Shown here piece after piece: positions 33,401 through 40,810 of a DNA stretch of 64,000 bases; within the stretch, counting starts at the first letter, position 1, and every line of letters begins with the position of its first letter. The stretch is from Cytophagales bacterium. Its GTDB lineage: Bacteria; Bacteroidota; Bacteroidia; Cytophagales; Cyclobacteriaceae. The stretch spans positions 434,001 through 498,000 of the forward strand of contig JAWPMT010000007.1 of the NCBI GenBank assembly GCA_033344775.1, written 5' to 3'. The position numbers and the translations under genes were made by a program. The notes under the pieces are model-generated. The model was not told the origin of the DNA. It worked only from the letters and a program-made list of their open reading frames with translations, and ran no database searches.

Positions 33401-35759
33401 GGAGGCCAACCTGGACTTGTTTGGGATGGAGCTGCATTATAGCACGCAAGATGCCCAGATGGGTAATGTTGGGACCTACGATGGTAACATCAGTGCTATC
33501 AAGTACAGCAGTCATGGCAATGTAGGGTACAATAAGACCAGGGGTTATGCATTCACCTATGATCAATTGAACCGACTTGCAGCGGCCGATCATTTCAGTA
33601 ACAACGGCAACGTTGGTCAATATGATGTGCCGGAGTTAACGTATGACCTGAACGGCAACATTGAGACGTTAAAGCGAAACGGCACCGGAAACGGACTGAA
33701 TGATGATCTGCAGTATACCAACGTGGGCAATCGCCTGATGAAGGTCGACGATGGGGCAAATATCGGTGGATTCAAAGATGGTACCAATACTGGAGATGAC
33801 TATGCTTACGATGCCAATGGAAACATGACACTGGATCGTAACAAGGACATCACTGCCATTAGCTACAACTTCCTTAACCTGCCAGAGATGGTACAGTTTG
33901 CCAACGGCAATACCGTTCAGTTCATATACGATGCAGCCGGAATTAAACTGCAAAAAGTAGCGAACATTGAGGGTGTGGTGACCAAAACGGATTATCGAGC
34001 AAGTGTTATTTATGAAGACCATGATTTAAGTTTGATCCAACATGCGGCAGGGCGTCTTATTTCACTCGGTGAAGGAGCAGGTTTTGATTACCAGTACCAC
34101 CTGGCAGATCACCTGGGGAACAACCGATTGACCTTTTCTACCACTCCCGAAAATTACCGCACGATTGGTACGTTTGAGGCAGGTCAGGGCAATGGCTTCC
34201 AGGCACTACATCCACACGTGAATGCCCAGGCCAATACTACTTCAGGCGGTAGCCGGGTAGAATTATTGGATGAAAACGGAGAAGTAGGAGCGATGCTCTT
34301 GCTGAAAGTGAATAAGTCGGACACCCTTCACCTAAGTGTCCAAGCAAACTACGAAGCAGTTCCTGCTGGTAATACGTTTTTACCTACTGCCTACAACTTG
34401 TTGTTTGGGGCTTTCACCGACAGTTTTGTGGATGGCGAAGGCGTGTCAGGTGCTAATTCCGATGCCTTTAATGATGCCATTACAGATTTCAATGCAGCAA
34501 ACAAAGGAGGAACCAACAACACGGCCCCCAGGGCGTTCCTCAACTACATCCTGTTCGATGAAGACATGAAGTTTGTCACTTCGGGATTTACCCAGGTGAG
34601 TACGGCGGCCCAAGGAATTGGGGTGCACCAGAAGTTGTCCATCAGCGACATCATACCTGATCGAGAGGGATATTTTCTGACTTACCTGAGCAATGAAAAT
34701 GCGGAGCCAATTGCCGTTCATTTTGACGATTTCAATGTGTATCAGGGTAAGACCAATGTAGTGCAGTCAGATGAGTATTACCCGTTTGGGTTGACTTTCA
34801 ACTCAAGAAGTAGAAACGGTAATCTGGAAAACTTATGGAGATTCCAAGGTCAAGAGCATCAGACTGAGACAAATTGGGATCAATATAAATGGCGAAATGC
34901 TATGCCTGAATTAGGAAGGTTCTTTAATGTCGATCCGTTAGCGGAAAAATATGTATATAATAGTCCTTATGCATTTAGTGAAAATCATGTGACTGCTCAT
35001 GCTGAATTGGAAGGTTTGGAAAAGTGGTTAGCAACTGATGGAAGTATTATTCATAACCAACCTTATAGTGAGAAGTATGCGAAAGACCAAGGTTTGATTC
35101 GCTTGGACAATGGCGTGGATAAGAAAAAGATGGAGTCCATAATGACTATATTAAGGAATACCAATTCTGCTTTATCCTTTGGTTCCGCCGGGGGCACTAC
35201 ATTAGCAAATAACCTGGATCTACCTCGGCAAAGGTCTAAGCTAAAAGTCAAGTCAATTAAAGTAGGTGAAGGGGGCAAATTGCCCATAAACCGTATCAAA
35301 GTTGGAAATCCAAGATCTTTGAAAGTGAAAGAGGTTAGGCTCCTGGTTGAGAACTCCCAAATTACTTCTATCAAAAACTTTTCGGGCAAGTTGGGGAGAG
35401 CTACGCTAATTGTTGATATGGCCTTTTTAATGACAGACATTTATGAAGCAGAAGCAGAAGTTTACCGTACAGGAAGTTACAATAATGCTGCAACAGGGAA
35501 TTTGATTAAAAATGGGACTATAAGTACTGTAAGTTATTTTTATCCAGTTGTAGGAGGGGCTGCATTGTTGTACGATATCACAATAATGAAAGACGGTCGA
35601 AGAATTAATAGAAACCTTATGAACTATTTTGAAGCCGAATATCTCAAATACAGAAACTCAGACAGTCAAAAAGCTGATAAAGCTCTTGAGAATTATAGAA
35701 AGTTTGGAGGCACTAAGTGTTTTGGATGTCGAAAAGAGGCCACTTTTACTCAAGGTTAA
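30489..35759 (+). CDS. DUF6443/RHS-core protein with variable C-terminal tip
   Basis: A 1756-aa exported protein (signal KYLLTGILWAIVWFAQAQ). Residues about 25-375 hold Ig/PKD-like domains with repeated SGDQIICPGD-type starts. DUF6443 follows (about 400-550: YMDGLGRSVQQVAWQ, EYNGLGQNLKSFLPF), then a long RHS/YD region. The RHS-associated core ends about residue 1511 (YYPFGLTFNSRSRNGNLENL, LGRFFNVDPLAEKY, SPYAFSENHVTAHAELEGLE). The last about 245 residues are a distinct, AT-richer tip with a hydrophobic segment (SYFYPVVGGAALLYDI) and the end TKCFGCRKE. I do not recognise the tip; a toxin is plausible. No small immunity gene follows before the terminator. Confidence 0.9.
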   Translation: MNMKYLLTGILWAIVWFAQAQDGQITGPQVICPGEQQDVLYQAESSNGGLSAGSHQWYLDGVRLFGITPQVYVDFPSDKSQFTLEVQGAVNATMIINRFSAGSIVSSKSEVCSGEAIQLTASDVNGPDGLWMKSVNGGSWTQLVQTPLPTFVSTISSGPITQTTKFRVQSGGSCGTLYSNEITVQIADPVSPGQISGDQIICPGDQPQPLGSNGAAQGGTGSVSYEWKYREGNTGTWLSTSHGGLTYAPDELTTLTQFRRYAIDDCGSVGSNIVTIQMKDTPLNPGQVDGSKTIEEGQYAGELGNVSAPSGGDGTLNYSWVRKIENGKWEVIPDASDLSFTPTGRIKETTQFRRVVTDDCKSDSTAIVTITVPLKDQEINYVATYSAREEDKDFDDIYYGDKSYKDLAYQYMDGLGRSVQQVAWQASPSGLDVVQPMEYNGLGQNLKSFLPFTNGTTACYQPDAIEDGTYENSPQHQFYRQTPGIAHSTFPFGITEVEKSPLARPLKQGAPGEAWQPDAHPVTMKYEVNGPEEVYHWFSEDFVELLGTYYEAGELTKVTVADEDGNQSITYTNKSGEMVLKRNQVDVDAWADTYYVYDIYGDLRVVVPPEGVKQLEEGAGDGTIGDYTVLTEDYTLQSGDANKKFYFLEGVRVTVPSGFAGMPIIKSLAGSVVITPDLLDLWAFQYEYDGRHRVIKKKVPGADHMLMVYDRWDRLLLSQDGNQRANNQWLFTKYDELNRPVITGLTTLTGTLESIRSDARGSNRFETAGSALHSYTNQTYPVQVDQVHSVTYYDTTPTGIPAVLAFSYPVGEWGAVTRAASTKGLVSATKTNVLGTNQFLWSVTYFDEEKRPLQIATQNLDGGTETIYNQYDFIGQVLKSRRIHDDLEQHIINESFVYDHSGRVLEHWHQLDDQDSVLLKAHTYNEISQVTEKNLHSTLADPVFEQSLDYQYNIRGWLKSINDPELNADPTEANLDLFGMELHYSTQDAQMGNVGTYDGNISAIKYSSHGNVGYNKTRGYAFTYDQLNRLAAADHFSNNGNVGQYDVPELTYDLNGNIETLKRNGTGNGLNDDLQYTNVGNRLMKVDDGANIGGFKDGTNTGDDYAYDANGNMTLDRNKDITAISYNFLNLPEMVQFANGNTVQFIYDAAGIKLQKVANIEGVVTKTDYRASVIYEDHDLSLIQHAAGRLISLGEGAGFDYQYHLADHLGNNRLTFSTTPENYRTIGTFEAGQGNGFQALHPHVNAQANTTSGGSRVELLDENGEVGAMLLLKVNKSDTLHLSVQANYEAVPAGNTFLPTAYNLLFGAFTDSFVDGEGVSGANSDAFNDAITDFNAANKGGTNNTAPRAFLNYILFDEDMKFVTSGFTQVSTAAQGIGVHQKLSISDIIPDREGYFLTYLSNENAEPIAVHFDDFNVYQGKTNVVQSDEYYPFGLTFNSRSRNGNLENLWRFQGQEHQTETNWDQYKWRNAMPELGRFFNVDPLAEKYVYNSPYAFSENHVTAHAELEGLEKWLATDGSIIHNQPYSEKYAKDQGLIRLDNGVDKKKMESIMTILRNTNSALSFGSAGGTTLANNLDLPRQRSKLKVKSIKVGEGGKLPINRIKVGNPRSLKVKEVRLLVENSQITSIKNFSGKLGRATLIVDMAFLMTDIYEAEAEVYRTGSYNNAATGNLIKNGTISTVSYFYPVVGGAALLYDITIMKDGRRINRNLMNYFEAEYLKYRNSDSQKADKALENYRKFGGTKCFGCRKEATFTQG

Positions 35760-35776
35760 AATTTACGATTTTCTAC

Positions 35777-35803
35777 CTGGCGCGGAAGTTACTTCCGTGC
35801 CAG
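35777..35803 (+). terminator. Strong hairpin after the RHS tip
   Basis: CTGGCGCGGAAG (35777-35788) pairs with CTTCCGTGCCAG (35792-35803), 12 bp with one G-U and loop TTA. The T-rich bases begin about ten bases later, so it may need help from REP palindrome 4 or act mainly to protect the mRNA end. Confidence 0.65.
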
Positions 35804-35853
35804 ACTTGGGTTTCTTTTAAGGAATCTGAGAAAAACGATAAGAATTCATCACT

Positions 35854-35875
35854 GAGCGTAGCACCTGCTACGCTC
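35854..35875. repeat. REP palindrome 4
   Basis: GAGCGTAGCA (35854-35863), loop CC, TGCTACGCTC (35866-35875): a perfect 10-bp copy of the REP core, followed by TTTTATTTTT. It lies 95 bases after the stop of the RHS tip and 31 kb from the RAYT locus, so the repeats are dispersed and not merely local. Confidence 0.75.
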
Positions 35876-35950
35876 TTTTATTTTTCACAAATCCTGATTT
35901 AACTGGAACGCTTCCACAATCAATGCAACTAATACCCATAAGCAGTATAT

Positions 35951-37273
35951 ATGGAAAAAATCGGAAGGGTCATCTTGATTGTTTGGTGGATGTTGGCTGG
36001 AGTAGGGGCTTTTGCTCAGGTCACCAGTAAGGTTCAGGCGACCGGGAAGCATCAAAAAGCCGTGGGTCAATTCAATCATCGCAAGGCAGAGGTCAAGGCA
36101 AGAAAAGCGCAATGGAAGGCCTATAAGCGGCAAGCCAAAGAAGCGCGCAAGTATGTTAAAGCCCGAAAAAAGCTCAATAGGTTATACGAAGAGGAGCGGA
36201 GCCAATATCCGGATGCTATTGTATGCTCAAAAGAAGATTCGGTAGCCTTAGTGGATCGTTTGATGACAGAAGGAAAACTATCCCATAAACACCAGAAAAC
36301 CATTGAACAATACGCGGCGAAAGATTCGGCACAGTGGGTCAGAGAGGGAAGGCAAGCCATCAAACAAAGCGTTCCTTATCCATCGGACTCTGCAGCTTTA
36401 GCCCAAGAATTAGAGGACCGAATTTCCGGTACACCTTACGAATTACCTGATTTGAATCGTGATTCGCTGACGTGGGAAGCCATGACCAATCACACTGAGA
36501 AGGAGGCCGAGCGGCATGCCGAACAACAGGTTAGTGAGTACTTTCCGGATAATCCTGAATTGCCCTTGGGAGAGGGTGCTGGGTTACCTGAAGAGGTACT
36601 AGGACTTTCTGAAAAAGTATCCGCACTGAAGAATCCAAATTTCATTTCACCCAAAGATGCCCAGGGGTTGTTTGACAAGGTCGACCCACAGCAATTTCAG
36701 GATGCGATGTTGCGTACGGAAAAGCTCAAACAGAAATACCAAAAGCTACCTTCTATAGAAGATCCTAAAAACGGGTTGAAACGAAATTCATTGTCGGATT
36801 TACCTTTTGCAGACCGATTGTATTTTGGCGGAAACCTGGACATGCCATCCACGGATCCGCTGGTGCTCGATACCCAATTGCAATTGGGTTATTGGTGGAA
36901 CAAACATTGGATGACCGGGCTTGGCTTTGGGGTTCGAGAACAATTCTCAGGAGTATCTCAGCCTAATTCTGATAACCACGGCTGGAGTGGCTTTTCACGG
37001 TATCACCTGACTCCTTCTATTTTTCTGTGGGGGGAATACTCCGAACGATGGTACCGTTCCCTTTTTGGTTCCGAACCGGCCAACTCGCGCCTTGTGAAAG
37101 ATTGGGGATTGTTCGTAGGAGCAGGAAAAGATTTCAGAATTGGAAAAGCAACACTTTTCACCCTACTGCTTTACAATGTAAATCATCGGTCCAACGACTT
37201 GAGTAACCGACCCTGGCTAATAAAAATTGGGTTCAGGATCGATGGTTTCCATCGCGGAAAAAATAATCCTTAA
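35951..37273 (+). CDS. Secreted coiled-coil protein with C-terminal beta-barrel-like region
   Basis: Signal peptide (GRVILIVWWMLAGVGAFAQ) is followed by a strongly basic helix (about 25-85: HRKAEVKARKAQWKAYKRQA, KEARKYVKARKKLNRLYEE), likely a coiled coil. An acidic middle comes next, then aromatic-rich strands (about 310-440: LQLGYWWNKHWMTGLGFGV, SIFLWGEYSERWYRSLFG, LFTLLLYNVNHRSN, LIKIGFRIDGF) resembling an outer-membrane barrel. No family is recognised. Position after the RHS pair on the same strand suggests an anchoring or export partner for the RHS proteins; that is inference. A terminator follows at 37331. Confidence 0.6.
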   Translation: MEKIGRVILIVWWMLAGVGAFAQVTSKVQATGKHQKAVGQFNHRKAEVKARKAQWKAYKRQAKEARKYVKARKKLNRLYEEERSQYPDAIVCSKEDSVALVDRLMTEGKLSHKHQKTIEQYAAKDSAQWVREGRQAIKQSVPYPSDSAALAQELEDRISGTPYELPDLNRDSLTWEAMTNHTEKEAERHAEQQVSEYFPDNPELPLGEGAGLPEEVLGLSEKVSALKNPNFISPKDAQGLFDKVDPQQFQDAMLRTEKLKQKYQKLPSIEDPKNGLKRNSLSDLPFADRLYFGGNLDMPSTDPLVLDTQLQLGYWWNKHWMTGLGFGVREQFSGVSQPNSDNHGWSGFSRYHLTPSIFLWGEYSERWYRSLFGSEPANSRLVKDWGLFVGAGKDFRIGKATLFTLLLYNVNHRSNDLSNRPWLIKIGFRIDGFHRGKNNP

Positions 37274-37330
37274 CACAGCTCCCGAAACTTCGTCCAAATA
37301 CGACTGGAAAGATTTAAAATATCTTAAAAA

Positions 37331-37360
37331 GCCCTTTGCTTGATTGCCTAGGGCATTTTT
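37331..37360 (+). terminator. Terminator of the fibre/RHS cassette
   Basis: GCCCT (37331-37335) pairs with AGGGC (37350-37354) with an additional inner GC pair, followed by ATTTTT. It lies 58 bases after the barrel-like gene and ends the plus-strand cassette before the convergent CHAT gene. The rest of 37274-37493 shows nothing. Confidence 0.5.
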
Positions 37361-37493
37361 ATGCTTTTTCAGGCAGCTTAAAAATTTTCCGAAATCCCAC
37401 CCAGAGCATTTGATTATACGAAACCATTAGGAGACCAAGAAACAATTGATAGGTATGGCATAATGGGAGCATCGCTGATGCTGATGTCTTGTT

Positions 37494-40370
37494 TTACCTG
37501 TATGTCCTCTTTTTTCTGAGTAGCCATAAGGTCACCAAAGTAGGAATAATCAATAGCAGCCACCAATTGTAATTCCTGTCTTGATCGATTGATCTCGTAT
37601 CACCAACAACGATAAAACCACCCCAAAATGCAGGGTGAACATACAACTCATCACAGTTTTCCAGAAAATCTAACTTGGCCTTACGAAGCGAAACATCTTT
37701 CGTTTTCCCGGTTTTCAGATGAGAATAAAACTGTTGCATCAGATTGGCGGTTGTAAGGTCATTGGCTTTCCAAAGTGACATCAACACCGACCGTGCGCCT
37801 GCTCGAAAGAACGAAGAGGCTAAACTCTGTGGACCTTCGCCCAGATAGGTTTTGCCCAATCCGGTGTTGCAGGCGCTCAATACCACCATTGGACTGGTCA
37901 ACTCCAATTGGGTGACTTCCCAGGCATACAGCTTGCCATCATTAAGGCTATCTCGTTTGTCATTTTGGAAAAAGATGAACGAGTTGTCGGGTGTCACCCG
38001 GTCATTGTATGCATGTGTGGCCAGGTGCAGGATAGCATTCGGTTTGAAGTTTGATCTGAACGCGCTTTCCGTGGCTGCCTCACTTTTAAGCACGATCCCT
38101 CCAAATAGTTCCTGGACATACTCAACTTCTTCCTGATTATGGGCTAAAGGACCAAAATCCCGGCTGACTGATGGCATGGAAGTCATCAATTGTTCGGTCG
38201 TTTCAAATTGGCTGGGCGCGACGGCCATCACGTGTGGTGAAGCTGTTTTCTTTATATCGTTGAAATGATCCAACAGGGATAATGATTGGCTATAATTGAT
38301 CACATGGTTTTTCAGTAAATAAGGCAAGGATCGGTAGTTTTCGCCGGATGTTTCTGTAGTTAACAATTCAAAAGGAACCTGAAATAAAGGTCCATCAGGA
38401 ATGATGGTCAAATGCTTGGTGAGTTGTTCCGACGAGATGGCATCAAACAGTAGTTGGTAAAGGCTATTCCCTGACTCACTGAAGTCTGATACTCCTTCTT
38501 TGGAGAAATCACGAAGTGATAGCTGCTGATTGAAGGTTTGGATGGCTTTTTGAATGATAGTGACTGGTCCGAGTGATTGAATGTCTTGATTTTGCTGATT
38601 GAGGATGAGGCGATACAAGTACTTCTTCCCGAAATAATAGCTGATCAGTGTTTGGTCCTTATCGAGTTTTTCTGATAGTTGATGGAGGATGGGCTTGCCT
38701 ATTGATAAACCGAAATTTTCTTCTTGGGTAAATCGATTTTTTGCTTCCTCTAATTTGACCAAGGTGTCCTGTAGCAAGGTTTGTTGTTCCTTTTTTCCGA
38801 AGAGTTGTCCATAGTAATGATTCAACTCCTGATTGATTTTGCTTTGATCAACGAATTGTGATTGGCGTCCTTTCAAATCTAACTGGTGATATAAGCTAAT
38901 GGATTTGCTTCTTTCTATCAACCAGGTAATGTCGTTTAAAAGGTCTTGATCAGGATCATTGGCATACAATTGAAATCCGTAATCAATTGCCTCCTGATAC
39001 ATGCCATGTATGGTGTCACTCAATCCGATTTGGTCCGCATATGATAAGTAAGTCATCCGCAATTCATTGATTGCCTCATCCACTTCTAAATATTGATTAA
39101 ATGTTGAGTCTGAAGGTTCAATTTCAGCTTTTTGGTTGAGAGCGATCAGGTTCATCCTGGCTTGCGCCTGAAGCCACGGATCGATGTGCCGGACGTATCC
39201 ATTGGCTAACTCACGCGTGTTCCGATCAAGTATGTCTTGAAGTATTTCTTGTGCTTCTGCTTGTTTACCGATGTACATGGCTCTTTTTGCAGTAGCCAAT
39301 TCATACCGGAGCCAATGCGCTGAGCTTTTTTGGCGGGGATTAGAGGAAAGTGCCTTGCTTAATGCTTCTGCTTCTTCGAATTGATGGGTTTCGATAAGGC
39401 TATTGTACCATTGGGTATAGCCTTGAATGATCATTTGAGAATTTGGATCATGATGCGCTAATTTTTTTATCGACCTCCGAAAAAAATCAATAGATTTTTC
39501 ATACTCCTTCCGTTTATATAAAATGCACCCTTTCGTAAATTCTGCTGTTGCCATAATCCATGAATTGGTGGGGTACTCAGCTAACAAATCAAATAACTGT
39601 TGAATGTGAAGGTCTGCTAGGTCCAGTTGATTGATCTTCAAATAAGCTTCAGCCTGCAAGGCATACTGGATTGGATAAAGGGGGGCATCTATTGAATCAA
39701 TTGCTTTTTGCAATAGACCCAGTCCCTGATGGGTGGCGCCTATTTCGATTAAGACCCTTCCGCGGTACGTTAGGGCCAGGTTTTTTTCTGCACCTATTGA
39801 TGCAATCTCTGCCCAAAGTTTGTATTGCTCCAGCGCCGCCTGATAATTTCCTCTTTCAACGTAGAGATGCCCCATGCTATACACCGCCTTCTTCCAAAGA
39901 TCACTCCAAGTAAGAGGGTCCTGATCTTTGAAGTATTCTAAAGACTGTAGATACCGGAGCGAGTAATGGATGGAGGAATCTAATTGTGATTGGTAATAAT
40001 ACACATGACCCATAACCTCCAGCGGTCTTAGGTTCCATTTCTCCTCATAAATATCAGTAGGGTGATCATAGATAGCTGCTCTCAGTAGGGGGATGGCTAG
40101 CTGATATTTTCCTTCATGGTAATGTAGTAGGCCTGTCAAATAGTTGAATTGAATTGGATCAATTGGATGCTCATATTCCTCAATTGTGGTAGAAGTTAGC
40201 AGGGATCTAGCGTTAGATAATTGACCGGTTTTGATCAGCTCTTCCACTTGAAGCACGATATCCAAAGAACCATTGATAAGTGAGTCAGTGGCAGTCCTTA
40301 GTGGCATAGCCTCTACAAATAGACCACTGAGAATGAACAATATTGCAAATAACCAATTGTTTCGGTACAA
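37494..40370 (-). CDS. Membrane TPR-CHAT protease 1
   Basis: A 958-aa protein: signal or anchor (NWLFAILFILSGLFVEAMP), about 600 residues of TPR-type helices, then a CHAT domain (about 655-925). CHAT is a caspase/separase-like cysteine peptidase. The dyad is H786 in ATHAYNDR and C834 in VLSACNTG. A transmembrane helix near the end (LLLIIPTLVTLWLL) and a basic tail anchor it. Start is TTG; no nearby in-frame ATG gives the signal. It faces the fibre/RHS cassette tail-to-tail and is divergent from a second CHAT gene. Orientation in the membrane suggests a periplasmic or envelope peptidase. The substrate is unknown. Confidence 0.9.
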   Translation of the reverse strand: MYRNNWLFAILFILSGLFVEAMPLRTATDSLINGSLDIVLQVEELIKTGQLSNARSLLTSTTIEEYEHPIDPIQFNYLTGLLHYHEGKYQLAIPLLRAAIYDHPTDIYEEKWNLRPLEVMGHVYYYQSQLDSSIHYSLRYLQSLEYFKDQDPLTWSDLWKKAVYSMGHLYVERGNYQAALEQYKLWAEIASIGAEKNLALTYRGRVLIEIGATHQGLGLLQKAIDSIDAPLYPIQYALQAEAYLKINQLDLADLHIQQLFDLLAEYPTNSWIMATAEFTKGCILYKRKEYEKSIDFFRRSIKKLAHHDPNSQMIIQGYTQWYNSLIETHQFEEAEALSKALSSNPRQKSSAHWLRYELATAKRAMYIGKQAEAQEILQDILDRNTRELANGYVRHIDPWLQAQARMNLIALNQKAEIEPSDSTFNQYLEVDEAINELRMTYLSYADQIGLSDTIHGMYQEAIDYGFQLYANDPDQDLLNDITWLIERSKSISLYHQLDLKGRQSQFVDQSKINQELNHYYGQLFGKKEQQTLLQDTLVKLEEAKNRFTQEENFGLSIGKPILHQLSEKLDKDQTLISYYFGKKYLYRLILNQQNQDIQSLGPVTIIQKAIQTFNQQLSLRDFSKEGVSDFSESGNSLYQLLFDAISSEQLTKHLTIIPDGPLFQVPFELLTTETSGENYRSLPYLLKNHVINYSQSLSLLDHFNDIKKTASPHVMAVAPSQFETTEQLMTSMPSVSRDFGPLAHNQEEVEYVQELFGGIVLKSEAATESAFRSNFKPNAILHLATHAYNDRVTPDNSFIFFQNDKRDSLNDGKLYAWEVTQLELTSPMVVLSACNTGLGKTYLGEGPQSLASSFFRAGARSVLMSLWKANDLTTANLMQQFYSHLKTGKTKDVSLRKAKLDFLENCDELYVHPAFWGGFIVVGDTRSIDQDRNYNWWLLLIIPTLVTLWLLRKKRTYR

Positions 40371-40810
40371 GATTAAATAAGTTAAATGATCCTTATCCGT
40401 ATGGTAACACTTGATAACAGGTTAAACCTCATGCTTGATCGGAGTAGTTGGTGCTGGATTTTTGGATTCTTTAAATTTTAGCCGAATTACTTCTTAAACC
40501 TGAAGATGGAACGATCACCCGCTTTGGGTAACTAACCGGTAGTTACTCATAAGAGCAACATTCACACATTTGGATTAGTTAAAAATGGAGCATTCATGGT
40601 GCTCCTTTTTGTTTTGAATTGTTGCTATCAAGGACGGAGCCGGTTGATGAAAATCATTAATTCCTGATAAAGGATGTTAGATGCTAAAATCGTATTAACC
40701 TTGTTGCCTTAAAAGAACCTCACGAATTATCAAGCAAATAACTTCATCTGGAGCAACGATCTCGCTATTATGTGGGTCTTTGAGAATGAAAAAATGATCA
40801 GGAACAACTC
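40371..40810. other. 440-base spacer between divergent CHAT genes
   Basis: No gene or long open frame is visible. The spacer must contain the promoters of both CHAT genes, but I find no exact TAnnTTTG box at either end. The only clear structure is an isolated terminator hairpin at 40587-40610, which has no annotated gene to terminate and could mark a small RNA from about 40450 onward. Confidence 0.5.
40587..40610 (+). terminator. Orphan terminator hairpin in the CHAT spacer
   Basis: GGAGCA (40587-40592) pairs with TGCTCC (40600-40605) around a 7-base loop; AAAAA precedes and TTTTT follows, so it could act on either strand. No gene precedes it on the plus strand. Confidence 0.6.
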
